Positions 1 to 8,472 of a stretch of DNA of 64,000 bases are shown piece by piece. The DNA is taken from positions 50,191-114,190 of the forward strand of contig NZ_JABMJK010000018.1 of assembly GCF_013376005.1 (NCBI RefSeq), in the 5' to 3' direction. The first letter of the stretch is position 1. Each line of letters starts with the position of its first letter. The notes beneath the pieces were generated by a model that saw nothing but the letters and a program-made list of their open reading frames with translations, was not told where the DNA came from and searched no databases. The translations under genes and the position numbers were made by a program. This DNA is from Duganella sp. SG902. GTDB lineage: Bacteria > Pseudomonadota > Gammaproteobacteria > Burkholderiales > Burkholderiaceae_D.

Positions 1-2
1 AC

Positions 3-77
3 CCGGCCGATCCCTACGCCGCCGCGCCCCAATTGCGCGAAGGCTTGCGCGCGAAAATCAAGGGAGCACCACGATGA
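3..77 (+). CDS. C-terminal end of an unidentified protein (partial)
   Basis: The frame that starts at base 3 is open from the window edge and ends in TGA at 75-77, giving about 24 residues rich in Ala, Pro and basic residues and ending KGAPR. Its stop overlaps the ATG of the next gene in an ATGA arrangement, which is typical of translationally coupled genes, so I take it as a real gene end. There is too little sequence to say what the protein is. Confidence 0.6.
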   Translation, partial: PADPYAAAPQLREGLRAKIKGAPR

Positions 78-487
78 TCAAACTGGGCGACTGGAATACG
101 CTCAACGCCGACGCCAAGCTGATCCGTTTTGAAGTGTTCGTGCAGGAGCAGAACGTTCCGCCCGAACTGGAGATGGACCACATGGACGCCGTGTGCCTGC
201 ACGCGGTGGCCTACGACGAGGCCGGCGTGCCGGTCGGCACCGGCCGCCTGCTGCCGGACGGTCATATCGGCCGCATGGCGGTGCGCAAGCTGGGGCGCGG
301 CAACGGCGTCGGTGGCGCCTTGTTGCAGGCGCTGATGGCGCAGGCCAGGTCGCGCGGCGACAAGGTCGTGGTGCTGAGCGCGCAAACGCACGCGGCGCCG
401 TTTTACCAGCGCCACGGGTTCAGCATCGATGGGGAAGAGTTTTACGAGGCCGGCATACCGCACATCAATATGCGGCACACCTTTTGA
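74..487 (+). CDS. GNAT-family N-acetyltransferase (ElaA/YjcF-like)
   Basis: This 137-residue protein has the size and layout of a single-domain GNAT acetyltransferase, which moves an acetyl group from acetyl-CoA to an amine. The acetyl-CoA-binding turn appears as RKLGRGNGVGGALLQAL at about residues 74-90, followed by the usual terminal strand AAPFYQRHGFS. The N-terminal stretch with RFEVFVQEQNVP is the pattern seen in ElaA/YjcF-type members. The gene overlaps the stop of the preceding frame (ATGA) and ends two bases before the convergent flaG gene. The substrate cannot be told from sequence. Confidence 0.85.
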   Translation: MIKLGDWNTLNADAKLIRFEVFVQEQNVPPELEMDHMDAVCLHAVAYDEAGVPVGTGRLLPDGHIGRMAVRKLGRGNGVGGALLQALMAQARSRGDKVVVLSAQTHAAPFYQRHGFSIDGEEFYEAGIPHINMRHTF

Positions 488-488
488 G

Positions 489-857
489 TCACGCCTCGCT
501 GTCGATCAGCATGCCTTTCAGGCTGCCCAGGTTCTTGCCGATCTCCAGCGACTGCTCCGAGGGAAACTGGCGCAGCACTTTCTTGGTCTCGGTATCGATC
601 ACCTTGACGACGGACAGGCCGCTGTCCTCGTCGATGCTGAAATGCACCTCGCTGTTGTCTTCCAGGAAACGGTTAATCGCGTCGACGGAATTCTTGAGCT
701 CCGCTTTGCTGGGCGTGCGCGGTGGCGTCGCATCTTTGCTCGCGACGACCGGTGCCGCGGCTTGGGGGGTATCGGCGCTCGCAGCCCGTCCGGACACCGG
801 CGCGGGCGCGGGCGCTGCGGGTAACAAGTCCAGGCGGTTGATGCTGCTCGTGTCCAT
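489..857 (-). CDS. flaG: FlaG family flagellar protein
   Basis: This 122-residue protein has a Pro/Ala-rich N-terminal half and a C-terminal FlaG domain at about residues 60-118 with the hallmark VVKVIDTETKKVLRQFPSE. FlaG proteins are associated with polar flagella and affect filament length, but their biochemical role is poorly known. The gene stands alone here, with no fliC, fliD or fliS in the window. A sigma-28-like promoter lies 49 bases upstream of the start codon, which fits late flagellar expression. It converges with the acetyltransferase gene. Confidence 0.88.
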   Translation of the reverse strand: MDTSSINRLDLLPAAPAPAPVSGRAASADTPQAAAPVVASKDATPPRTPSKAELKNSVDAINRFLEDNSEVHFSIDEDSGLSVVKVIDTETKKVLRQFPSEQSLEIGKNLGSLKGMLIDSEA

Positions 858-905
858 GATGCTTACTTTCCTTCAGGTAATAGATGGATTGCTGCGTTAC
901 TAGCA

Positions 906-932
906 ATAACGGCAGGCCTGAAGAAAAGTTGA
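906..932 (-). promoter_or_regulatory. Sigma-28 (FliA)-type promoter of flaG
   Basis: On the minus strand TCAACTTT (932-925) is followed after exactly 11 bases by GCCGTTAT (913-906). Each box matches 6 of 8 positions of the FliA consensus TAAAGTTT-N11-GCCGATAA. The predicted transcript start would leave a leader of about 40 bases before the flaG ATG at 857. The correct spacing and the flagellar target make this credible; it is not proven. Confidence 0.5.
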
Positions 933-948
933 GTGGGAACGCCGAAAA

Positions 949-1698
949 TTAATGAATCAACATTTCCCGCAGCGTGGCGGGCGCGTTGGCGTACAGCTTG
1001 ACCACGGTGGAGGTGCGGGTGCCGTAGTTGGGGCTTTCGATACGGACGGCGGACAGCACGCGCTCCAGATCCAGCGGCACGCCGGTTTCCGGCAGGCGCA
1101 GGTCGGGGGCCTGGGTGGTATCGGACAGCATTTCGAAGAAGGCGTCGTCCGGCGCGCCCAGGCATAGCAGGCTGGCGAATTGCGCCTTGGTCTTCAGGAC
1201 TTTTGGCCAAGGCGCGTCCAGCAGCGCGTTGGACAGGCCGTAGACGCCCGGCGCCAGCGGCTGGCCATTGCGCGGGTCGCTGTCGCCTTTGTTGGAGTAC
1301 CAGATCAGGGTATCGCGGTCGCCCAGCACCAGGTTGAAGCCGTTGTACCGGTCGGCCGTGGGGCGGATGGCCTCGACGTATTCCTGCGGCGTCATGTTGC
1401 CGGCCAGGAAGTTGGAGACCAGCTGGCCGCGCGACGGCGCGTCATCCTTGTGCTCGGACGGCGCGCGGATGTTGGTGATGGCGGCGAAGCGCGACGGCCC
1501 GCCGTCGCCGCCCGGCTGCGGCTGCGTGATGCCCATCCAGCTGCCGCCGGCCTGCAGGTCGCGGCCGGCGTAGATCTGCGGATGCTCAGGCCACGGGGCG
1601 GCCGGGGCGGTGGCGCGCTGATAGTATTCGTCGCGGTTGGCCGCGGCGATCAGCGGCACCGAGGGCACCACCTGCCAGGCAAAGACGATCAGGCACAT
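949..1698 (-). CDS. NRDE family protein (TANGO2-like)
   Basis: The 249-residue product starts with Met-Cys and carries the Asn-Arg-Asp-Glu signature in AAANRDEYYQRAT near residues 18-30, which names this family. NRDE/TANGO2 proteins are small Ntn-hydrolase-like proteins; the eukaryotic member is linked to haem and lipid trafficking, but the bacterial role is not settled. The start ATG at 1698 overlaps the end of the DUF4936 gene by 10 bases, so it is the last gene of a ygfZ-DUF4936-NRDE operon. Length is normal for the family. Confidence 0.88.
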   Translation of the reverse strand: MCLIVFAWQVVPSVPLIAAANRDEYYQRATAPAAPWPEHPQIYAGRDLQAGGSWMGITQPQPGGDGGPSRFAAITNIRAPSEHKDDAPSRGQLVSNFLAGNMTPQEYVEAIRPTADRYNGFNLVLGDRDTLIWYSNKGDSDPRNGQPLAPGVYGLSNALLDAPWPKVLKTKAQFASLLCLGAPDDAFFEMLSDTTQAPDLRLPETGVPLDLERVLSAVRIESPNYGTRTSTVVKLYANAPATLREMLIH

Positions 1699-1976
1699 GG
1701 GACCACATCCATGAAGATTTCGGTATGGCGCAGGCCGGCGATCCAGGACAGCACGCCGGCTTCATGGATCGCGTGTTCAAGCTCGGCCGCGAATCCTTCG
1801 GGCGTGGCCTGGTACACCTCCATCCACGTCTGCACGCCGTCCCTGGCTTCCGGGCGGCGCTTGAGTTGACCCGCGACGCCATGGCGCCGCGCCAGCGTCG
1901 CCTGCATGGCGGCGACCGCCGCCTGCAAGGACGCCGCGTCGGCATCCTTGACCTTGTAATAGATGTAGAGGTCCAT
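1689..1976 (-). CDS. DUF4936 family protein
   Basis: This 95-residue protein starts MDLYIYYKV and has the compact alpha/beta pattern of the DUF4936 family, which is found mainly in Burkholderiales beside ygfZ and NRDE genes. It has no signal peptide or membrane segment. Its function is unknown. The gene lies directly behind ygfZ (the ygfZ stop begins at 1980) and overlaps the NRDE start, so the three are almost certainly cotranscribed. Confidence 0.8.
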   Translation of the reverse strand: MDLYIYYKVKDADAASLQAAVAAMQATLARRHGVAGQLKRRPEARDGVQTWMEVYQATPEGFAAELEHAIHEAGVLSWIAGLRHTEIFMDVVPCA

Positions 1977-1977
1977 G

Positions 1978-2961
1978 CTAGAGATCGAGCGGTTCCAGCA
2001 CGTACGGCATGTCGAGGAAGGCCAGCGGCGTGCCTTCGGCCGAACCGAGGCGCACCGAGCCGGCCTCGATGGCGGCCAGTTTCATTTCCACCAGCGCATC
2101 GACGCCGCCGTTGCCGTTGGGCGCGGCGTTGACGATCATGCCGCATGGCTGCTCGGGATCGGCGGTGGCGAAGACTTCCATGCCGGCCGCCGCCGTCAGA
2201 TCGGGAATGCTGACCAGCGTGGTGCGACGCTTGAGCTTGCCGAGGTACTGGCTGCGCGCGACGATTTCCTGACCGGGGTAGCAGCCTTTCTTGAAGTTGA
2301 CGCCACCCAGCAGCTCGTAGTTCACCATCTGTGGTACGAACTGTTCCTGCGTCGCCTTGGTGATTTGCGGCACGCCGGCGTGGATCTCGGACAGGTGCCA
2401 TGCGCTCGCGTCGCACTCGGCCAGCTTGACGGCCAGCGCGGGCTTGACGGTGGCGGCCGTTTCCGCCGACAGCAGCCACTGGTAGCGCGGCGCGCCGAAG
2501 GCGTCCGCCACGCGGATCAGCGTGCCGAGTTCGTGGTCGAGCTTGGCGTAGGGTTGGGCGGGCAGGGTGTCGAACCAGGTTTGCAGGGCGGCCGGGGCGG
2601 CCGCGCCGCCGATGCCGAGCACCACCTGATTGGCGGGCAGTTCGGTGGCGTCGCTCAGCTTGGTCTTGGCGCGCAGCACGAACATCGACAGGCGTTTCTG
2701 CACCGGCGCCTGGATATCGCGCGGCAGTTGCAGGAAGATGGCGGAGGCGTTGCGCCACATCAGGAACGAGGCCAGCAGGCGGCCCTTGGGCGAGCAGTAG
2801 CCCGCCAGGCGTGCTTCGTTCTGGCCGAGGTGCTCAACGTCATTGGTCAGCTGATTGTGCAGGAAGCTGGCCGATTCTTCGCCGTCCAGCGCGATCAGTC
2901 CGAGGTCGGTGATCGGGGCGAAAAATCCCGCTGCGAGATGGGTGGTGTTCTGGGCGGACAT
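1978..2961 (-). CDS. ygfZ: Folate-binding protein YgfZ (GcvT-like, Fe-S cluster repair)
   Basis: The protein of 327 residues resembles the GcvT aminomethyltransferase fold and carries the YgfZ signature KKGCYPGQEIV with its conserved Cys, in the second half. YgfZ uses a folate to help assemble or repair certain iron-sulfur enzymes such as MiaB. I chose the ATG at 2961 over an in-frame TTG three codons upstream; neither has a clear ribosome binding site. It heads the minus-strand operon with DUF4936 and NRDE and is divergent from mltG. Confidence 0.87.
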   Translation of the reverse strand: MSAQNTTHLAAGFFAPITDLGLIALDGEESASFLHNQLTNDVEHLGQNEARLAGYCSPKGRLLASFLMWRNASAIFLQLPRDIQAPVQKRLSMFVLRAKTKLSDATELPANQVVLGIGGAAAPAALQTWFDTLPAQPYAKLDHELGTLIRVADAFGAPRYQWLLSAETAATVKPALAVKLAECDASAWHLSEIHAGVPQITKATQEQFVPQMVNYELLGGVNFKKGCYPGQEIVARSQYLGKLKRRTTLVSIPDLTAAAGMEVFATADPEQPCGMIVNAAPNGNGGVDALVEMKLAAIEAGSVRLGSAEGTPLAFLDMPYVLEPLDL

Positions 2962-3065
2962 AATTTTCAATATTTTGACTGGGAAGGCATTATCATTACG
3001 GGCTTATTATAGTGATGTCGCGAAAATCGCGTCAGATCGACTTGATCCACCCATCCGGCTTAATA

Positions 3066-4055
3066 ATGGTTTTTATCAAAAAAATAATTGGTCTGTGTGT
3101 TTTGTTCGCCATTCTTGGCGGCGCGTATTTTATGTACTGGTCGCAAAAGCCCATCATTCCCGACGATGCGGAGGCGATTGAATTCACCATCACGCCCGGC
3201 AGCGGCGCCCACGCCGCCGGCCAACAGATCGCCGAGGCCGGCGTGCCGATCCAGCCGCTGCTGTTCAACCTGCTGGCACGCGTGACCAACAAGAGCGCCC
3301 GGCTGAAAGCCGGTTCCTACGAGCTCAAACCGGGCTCGACGCCACTGCGCCTGATCGACCAGCTGGCGCGCGGCGAGTTCGCGCAGGAGCAGCTGACCAT
3401 CATCGAGGGTTGGAGCTTCCGCCAGATGCGTGCCGCCATCGCCGCGCACAAGGGCCTCAAGCACGACACCATCGCGCTGTCCGACGCCGAGGTCATGACC
3501 GCCATCGCGTCGGAATACAAGCAGCCCGAGGGATTGTTCTTCCCCGATACCTATCTGTTCGCCAAGGGCGCCAGCGATTTACAGATCTACAAGCAGGCGC
3601 ACGCGATGATGTTGACCCGCCTGGCCGAGGCGTGGGACAAGCGCGATCCGGCGTTGCCATACAAGACGCCGTACGAGGCGCTGACCATGGCCTCCATCGT
3701 GGAAAAGGAAACCGGTCAGAAATCCGAGCGCGCCATGATCGCCGGCGTGTTCGTGAACCGCCTGAAGATCGGCATGCTGCTGCAGACCGATCCGACCGTG
3801 ATTTACGGCATGGGCCTCAAATACGACGGCAAGATCCGCAAGAAGGACCTGGAGACCGACACGCCATACAACACCTACACGCGCGCCGGCCTGCCGCCGA
3901 CGCCGATCGCCTTGCCGGGCGTGCAATCGCTGACGGCGGCGCTGGCGCCGGCCAAGACGGCCGCGCTGTACTTCGTCTCCCGGGGCAATGGCACCAGCCA
4001 GTTCTCGGACAACCTGAACGATCACAATCGGGCAGTCAACCAGTATCAACGATAA
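3066..4055 (+). CDS. mltG: Endolytic murein transglycosylase MltG
   Basis: MltG is an inner-membrane enzyme that cuts nascent peptidoglycan glycan strands and sets their length. The 329-residue protein has one N-terminal membrane segment (about residues 4-22), a LysM-like part, and the YceG domain with the catalytic Glu in MASIVEKETG, followed by QTDPTVIYG. The open frame extends 18 codons upstream, but the ATG at 3066 puts the membrane anchor right at the N-terminus as in the family. It is followed 7 bases later by tmk, the common order mltG-tmk-holB. Confidence 0.93.
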   Translation: MVFIKKIIGLCVLFAILGGAYFMYWSQKPIIPDDAEAIEFTITPGSGAHAAGQQIAEAGVPIQPLLFNLLARVTNKSARLKAGSYELKPGSTPLRLIDQLARGEFAQEQLTIIEGWSFRQMRAAIAAHKGLKHDTIALSDAEVMTAIASEYKQPEGLFFPDTYLFAKGASDLQIYKQAHAMMLTRLAEAWDKRDPALPYKTPYEALTMASIVEKETGQKSERAMIAGVFVNRLKIGMLLQTDPTVIYGMGLKYDGKIRKKDLETDTPYNTYTRAGLPPTPIALPGVQSLTAALAPAKTAALYFVSRGNGTSQFSDNLNDHNRAVNQYQR

Positions 4056-4062
4056 TAACAAC

Positions 4063-4668
4063 ATGGGTAAATTCATCACCTTTGAAGGCATCGACGGTGC
4101 AGGCAAGTCCACGCACATCGCCTTCGTTTCCGATTACATCAAGGCGCGCGGCTTCGAGCTGGTCAGCTCGCGCGAGCCGGGCGGCACGCCGCTGGGCGAA
4201 AAGCTGCGCGAGATAGTGCTGCATGAAAAAATGCACCTCGAAACCGAGGCGCTGCTGGTGTTCGCCAGCCGCCGCGAACACATCGCCCAGGTGATAAAGC
4301 CGGCGCTGGCGCGCGGCGCCTGGGTGATCTCGGACCGTTTCACCGATTCCACCTTCGCCTACCAGGGCGGCGGCCGCGGCACCAGCCTGGCCAAGCTGGA
4401 GGCGCTGGAGCAATGGGTCCATCCCGACCTGCAGCCCGACCTGACCCTGCTGTTCGACGTGCCGCTGGACGTGGCGCGCGCGCGGCTGGACGCCACCCGC
4501 GACCTGGACAAGTTTGAGCAGGAAAAAGCCGACTTCTTCGCCGCCACCCGCAGCGAGTACCTGCGCCGCGCGGCCCAGTTTCCGCAGCGCTTCCGCGTGA
4601 TCGATTCCACGCAAAGCATTGCCGAGATCCAGTTGCAAATCGCCGCCATCCTTGACGCCTGCTTTTGA
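4063..4668 (+). CDS. tmk: Thymidylate kinase
   Basis: Thymidylate kinase phosphorylates dTMP to dTDP for DNA synthesis. The 201-residue product starts MGKFITFEGIDGAGKST, which is the P-loop, and has the SREPGGTP dTMP-binding motif at about residues 36-43 and the lid segment YQGGGRGTSL. The length is normal. It lies between mltG and holB with short gaps, in the conserved housekeeping operon. Confidence 0.96.
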   Translation: MGKFITFEGIDGAGKSTHIAFVSDYIKARGFELVSSREPGGTPLGEKLREIVLHEKMHLETEALLVFASRREHIAQVIKPALARGAWVISDRFTDSTFAYQGGGRGTSLAKLEALEQWVHPDLQPDLTLLFDVPLDVARARLDATRDLDKFEQEKADFFAATRSEYLRRAAQFPQRFRVIDSTQSIAEIQLQIAAILDACF

Positions 4669-4684
4669 AATACAATACTGAGTA

Positions 4685-5719
4685 ATGAGTCATTCCATCT
4701 ATCCGTGGCAAGAATCGTCGTGGCGGCAGCTGCAAACGCTGCGCCAGCGCATGCCGCACGCCATCTTGTTCCATGGCGCCGCCGGCATCGGCAAGGCCGA
4801 TTTCATCGAGCGCTTTGCGCAAGGCCTGCTGTGCGAGGCGGTGCTGCCGGACGGCCACGCCTGCGGCCAGTGCGCCTCCTGCGGCTGGTTCTCGCAGCAA
4901 AACCATCCGGACTACCGCCGCGTGCGGCCCGAGTCCATGGAGGATGAACCGGCCGCCGAGGGCGAAGAGGGCGATGGCGAGGCCAAAAAGGCCGCCAAGT
5001 CCAAGACCCCATCGAAGGAAATCAAGATCGAGCAAATCCGCTCGCTGGCCGATTTCATGAACATTTCCACCCACCGCCAGGGTTTGCGCGTGGTGGTGCT
5101 GTATCCGGCCGAGGCGCTCAACATGCCTGCCTCCAACGCCTTGCTGAAAACGCTGGAAGAGCCGCCGCCGGGCACGGTATTCCTGGTCGCCTCCAATGGC
5201 CTGGACCGGGTGCTGCCGACCATTCTGTCGCGCTGCCGCAAGTTCGCCATGCTGATGCCGACCCACGCCGAGGCGCTGGCCTGGCTCAAGGAGCAGGGTG
5301 TGCCGGATGCCGACAGCTGGCTGCGCGAGCAGGGCGGCGCGCCGCTGGCCGCCATGGCGCAGGCCGAAAACGGCAGCCGCGAGGAGCTGGAGACACTGCT
5401 GCAGCTGCTGGCCCACCCCAGCGTCGAAGGCGCGCTGAAAGTGGCTGACAAGTTACAAAAAGTTCCGCTCGCCGGCCCGGTTTCGTGGCTGCAGCGCTGG
5501 CTTTATGACGTGTTTTCCTACAAACTGGCAGGTAACATCCGTTATTATCCTCGCTACCAGAAAGAGCTGGCCGGCCTGGCGGACAAGATCCATGTGAGCC
5601 GCCTGATGGCCGCGATCAAGGGCGCCAACGAACGCCGCGCGACGGCCGACCATCCGCTTTCGCCCAAGCTGTTCCTGGAGGATATGCTGCTGGAGTACGC
5701 CAACTGCTGCGAAAGGTAA
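4685..5719 (+). CDS. holB: DNA polymerase III subunit delta prime
   Basis: The 344-residue protein is the delta prime subunit of the replicative clamp loader. It has a modified P-loop (HGAAGIGKADF), four zinc-ligand cysteines in CEAVLPDGHACGQCASC, and the sensor segment with LEEPPPGTVF and TILSRCRKF. An acidic/lysine-rich insertion at about residues 82-105 (EGEEGDGEAKKAAK) is longer than in E. coli and is probably a flexible loop. It is cotranscribed with tmk and the following PilZ-domain gene, 3 bases downstream. Confidence 0.93.
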   Translation: MSHSIYPWQESSWRQLQTLRQRMPHAILFHGAAGIGKADFIERFAQGLLCEAVLPDGHACGQCASCGWFSQQNHPDYRRVRPESMEDEPAAEGEEGDGEAKKAAKSKTPSKEIKIEQIRSLADFMNISTHRQGLRVVVLYPAEALNMPASNALLKTLEEPPPGTVFLVASNGLDRVLPTILSRCRKFAMLMPTHAEALAWLKEQGVPDADSWLREQGGAPLAAMAQAENGSREELETLLQLLAHPSVEGALKVADKLQKVPLAGPVSWLQRWLYDVFSYKLAGNIRYYPRYQKELAGLADKIHVSRLMAAIKGANERRATADHPLSPKLFLEDMLLEYANCCER

Positions 5720-5722
5720 GGA

Positions 5723-6106
5723 ATGTCCGCTGCCAGCCCACTCGACCCGAACACCGTGCCGATGACTCCACGGCCGACGGTGCTGTCGCTGGCGATCAAG
5801 GAGAAGGCGGCGCTGTACGCCGCCTACATGCCTTTCCTGAAAAACGGCGGCATGTTCGTGCCGACCCAGAAGCCGTACAAGCTGGGCGATGAGATCTACC
5901 TGATCCTCGCGCTGATGGACGATCCCAACAAATACCCCATCGCAGGCAAGGTCGCCTGGATCACGCCGCCCGGCGCGCATAACAACAAGGCGCAGGGCAT
6001 CGGCGTGCACTTCCCGGACGACGAGAGCGGCCAGCGCGCCCGCCTGCGCATCGAAGAAATCCTCGGCGCCGCGTTGCGCTCCTCGCGCGCCACTCACACT
6101 TTGTAA
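5723..6106 (+). CDS. PilZ-domain protein, type IV pilus assembly type
   Basis: This 127-residue protein has a PilZ domain with GGMFVPTQKPYKLGDEIYL and GKVAWITPP. It lacks the N-terminal RxxxR c-di-GMP-binding motif, which matches the pilus-assembly PilZ proteins that work by protein contact rather than by binding c-di-GMP. In beta- and gammaproteobacteria this gene typically follows holB, as here. The stop TAA overlaps the ATG of the next gene (TAATG), so translation is probably coupled. Confidence 0.85.
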   Translation: MSAASPLDPNTVPMTPRPTVLSLAIKEKAALYAAYMPFLKNGGMFVPTQKPYKLGDEIYLILALMDDPNKYPIAGKVAWITPPGAHNNKAQGIGVHFPDDESGQRARLRIEEILGAALRSSRATHTL

Positions 6107-6621
6107 TGTTCCGACTCATGACTTTCCGCCATCGCCTCGCCACGCTTGAAGACCTGCCCGCCATCGTCGCCATCTACAACAGCACCATCGCCTCGCGCGA
6201 AGTGACCGCCGATACCGAACCGGTGTCGGTCGAGTCGCGCCTGCAGTGGTATCACGATCACACGCCGGAAAAGCGTCCGCTGTGGATCATTCATCCAGCC
6301 GGGGGCGATGAGATTCTGGGGTGGATGTCGTACTCGAATTTCTATGGCCGTCCGGCCTATTCGGGCACGTCCGAGATTTCGATTTACATCGCCGAGGCGG
6401 CGCGCGGCAAGGGCGTGGGCAGCTATTGCATCGAGCAGGCGATCGCCTACGCGCCGCGGATCAAGGTGCACACCTTATTGGGATTCATTTTCGGCCACAA
6501 CAAGCCGAGCCTCGGCCTGTTTGGCAAATTCGGTTTCGAGACCTGGGCGCATCTGCCCAAGGTGGCCAATCTGGACGGCGTCGAGCGCGACCTGATTATC
6601 CTTGGAAAACGCGTGGCGTAA
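6106..6621 (+). CDS. GNAT N-acetyltransferase (phosphinothricin acetyltransferase family)
   Basis: The 171-residue protein looks like Pat/Bar/YncA-type GNAT enzymes: an N-terminal strand RLATLEDLPAIVAIYNSTI, the substrate loop with GWMSYSNFYGRPAYSGTSEISIY, the acetyl-CoA motif ARGKGVGSYC, and NKPSLGLFGKFGFE. Family members acetylate phosphinothricin, methionine sulfoximine or similar small amines; which one applies here is not visible. An alternative start is the ATG at 6118. The 3' end overlaps the convergent KfrA-like gene by 26 bases. Confidence 0.85.
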   Translation: MFRLMTFRHRLATLEDLPAIVAIYNSTIASREVTADTEPVSVESRLQWYHDHTPEKRPLWIIHPAGGDEILGWMSYSNFYGRPAYSGTSEISIYIAEAARGKGVGSYCIEQAIAYAPRIKVHTLLGFIFGHNKPSLGLFGKFGFETWAHLPKVANLDGVERDLIILGKRVA

Positions 6622-7129
6622 GCTGGATTTGCGGGCTGTCGAAATCGACCGTCATGGTGCGGCCGCCCGCCAGGATGACGTTGAATGGTGTGTCGTCGCG
6701 CGGACCGCCGCGTGAGCTGGCGAACAGATTGCTGAAATTGCCGAAGCCGTTATCGTGCGGCAGGTCGGCATAGGCGTCGACCTCCAGTTCTTCGATGCGG
6801 GCGCTCAGCCGTTCCACCTTGCGGCGCAGTTCGGCCAGTTCCCGTTCTTTCTCTTCCAGCAGGGCGTTGAAGCGGCGCTCGGCGTCGTCGTGCAGCTTGT
6901 CGGCCAGTTGTTCCACCAGCGTTTGCAGGCTGCGCGCCGTGTCCTCGCGCTTGACGCCGGCGCCGTTGTCTTCCTCCGCCAGCTCCTTCAGGTGCTTGTG
7001 GATGGTCGACTTGGAGCCGGTGTCGCCCAGGGCGTGGCGCACCGCGTCAACGGAGGGATAGCGTCCCTCGGCCAGTAACTGATCCCGCGTGGCCCTGACT
7101 TGTGACTTGGTTAATCCGGTGCGCGCCAT
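6596..7129 (-). CDS. KfrA-like DNA-binding protein
   Basis: The 177-residue protein has an N-terminal KfrA-type helix-turn-helix domain (MARTGLTKSQVRATRDQLL to STIHKHLKEL, residues 1-47) followed by a long coiled coil with heptad-like Glu/Lys/Leu spacing to about residue 118, and an unstructured tail. KfrA proteins bind DNA and were first described from plasmid partition regions, but chromosomal copies are common in Burkholderiales. No parAB or plasmid replication gene is nearby. It is followed on the same strand by the antiporter gene after 18 bases reading order reversed, that is, the antiporter lies downstream. Confidence 0.8.
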   Translation of the reverse strand: MARTGLTKSQVRATRDQLLAEGRYPSVDAVRHALGDTGSKSTIHKHLKELAEEDNGAGVKREDTARSLQTLVEQLADKLHDDAERRFNALLEEKERELAELRRKVERLSARIEELEVDAYADLPHDNGFGNFSNLFASSRGGPRDDTPFNVILAGGRTMTVDFDSPQIQLTPRVFQG

Positions 7130-7147
7130 GTTTCCATCCTTTCAAAC

Positions 7148-8356
7148 TCAGGAGCTGGCTTGGCCCACCAGTCCGCGATTCTGTGCACGGTTCAGTTTAG
7201 GGTGCACGACAGGAATCGTCAACATGGTGCTGCCGGCCGCCATCAGCAGCAGGGCGGTGAAGGTCTCGCTGGTGATGATTTGCTTGTCCAGCAGGATGTT
7301 GGCGAACACGATTTCGATCAGGCCCTTGGATTGCAGCAGCCAGCCAATGATGCTGGCCTCGCCGTCCTTCCACTTCAGCATCTTGCCGGCGATGTGGGCG
7401 CCGGCCAGCTTGCCGCCGACCGAGGCGAACAGCAGCAGGCCCGCCACGAAGAACACCGAGTAGCCGCCGAGGTCCCATTTGGTGCGCAGGCCGGTGCTCA
7501 GGAAGAACACGGGCATCAGCACCAGCAGCACGGCCTTGAACAGCTGGTCCAGCTTTTCCTGGCCAAACCATTCGGCGTCCATCACCACGCCGGCCAGGAA
7601 GGCGCCGACCATGAAGTGCAGGCCGGCCCAGTCGGCGCCGAACGCGCACGCGATCAGCCACACCAGCGCCACGTACCAGCGGTCGCTTTCCTTGAGGCGC
7701 GCCATCAGGCGGCGGAAGGCGAAGGTCAGCAGGGCGAAGGCGACCAGGAAGCCGGCCTGGCGGCCCACCCGTTCCCAGTCCAGCATGATCAGCGCCAGCA
7801 CGCCCCAGATGGCGACGTCGTCCAGGCTGGCGTAGCGCATGATGCGCTGGCCCATGGGCTGGCGCAGGATGTCGAGTTTTTCCAGCAGCAGCACCAGCAC
7901 CGGCAGCGCGGTCACGGCGCAGGCCATGCCGGTGCCCAGCATGAATTGCCAGTTGGCGGCCTTGGCGCCGATCCAGCCCTGGTATTGCATCAGCAGCAGG
8001 GCGGCGGCGCAGCCGAACAGCAGCGGCACGCCGAGCGACAGGCCGGCGGTGGTGGCGCTTTCGCGGCGGAATTGCCAGACTTTTTTCAGGTCCAGCTCGA
8101 CGCCGGCCAGCATGACGAACAGCATCACGCCCCATTGGGCGATGCCGTTGAGGGTTTTCACCACGTCCGGAGTGAACAGGAATTTGAAGTAGTCTGGCAA
8201 CGCCGCGCCCAGCACGCCCGGCCCCAGCACGATACCCATGATGATCTGCACCACCACCAGCGGCGCGAAATATTCGGTTCTGCCCAGGCGCCACACCAGA
8301 TACGGCGCGGTGAAGATCAGCAGCATCGCCAACAGGAAGATTTCGGTCGTACTCAT
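7148..8356 (-). CDS. CPA2-family cation:proton antiporter
   Basis: A 402-residue polytopic membrane protein with about 12 hydrophobic segments and the Na+/H+ exchanger fold of the Kef/CPA2 group. Conserved patches include GIVLGPGVLG near residue 40, the acidic DDVAIWGVLAL in the middle, and HFMVGAFLAGVVMDAEW. It lacks the C-terminal TrkA-N domain of KefB/KefC. It probably exchanges Na+ or K+ for protons. A good ribosome binding site (AAGGGGACCT before ATG) supports the start. It is divergent from tatD. Confidence 0.85.
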   Translation of the reverse strand: MSTTEIFLLAMLLIFTAPYLVWRLGRTEYFAPLVVVQIIMGIVLGPGVLGAALPDYFKFLFTPDVVKTLNGIAQWGVMLFVMLAGVELDLKKVWQFRRESATTAGLSLGVPLLFGCAAALLLMQYQGWIGAKAANWQFMLGTGMACAVTALPVLVLLLEKLDILRQPMGQRIMRYASLDDVAIWGVLALIMLDWERVGRQAGFLVAFALLTFAFRRLMARLKESDRWYVALVWLIACAFGADWAGLHFMVGAFLAGVVMDAEWFGQEKLDQLFKAVLLVLMPVFFLSTGLRTKWDLGGYSVFFVAGLLLFASVGGKLAGAHIAGKMLKWKDGEASIIGWLLQSKGLIEIVFANILLDKQIITSETFTALLLMAAGSTMLTIPVVHPKLNRAQNRGLVGQASS

Positions 8357-8460
8357 AGGTCCCCTTTATTATTGGTTGTAACGTAATTACATAATGTAAC
8401 GGGATGCTATCCGACTATTGGCAAATGTGAAAGCGTTTTCTTGCGAAGTGTGGTATCGGG

Positions 8461-8466
8461 TACAAT
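8461..8466 (+). promoter_or_regulatory. Candidate -10 element next to the tatD start
   Basis: TACAAT (5 of 6 to TATAAT) ends seven bases before the ATG at 8473. There is no Shine-Dalgarno sequence between it and the ATG, so transcripts from it would start at or next to the start codon. No convincing -35 box with 16-18 base spacing is present. Confidence 0.35.
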
Positions 8467-8472
8467 CCTGGC

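Noticed and set aside
6596..7129. Sign of an integrated plasmid (KfrA-like gene)
   Set aside because: No partition, replication or transfer gene is nearby and the neighbours are core genes.
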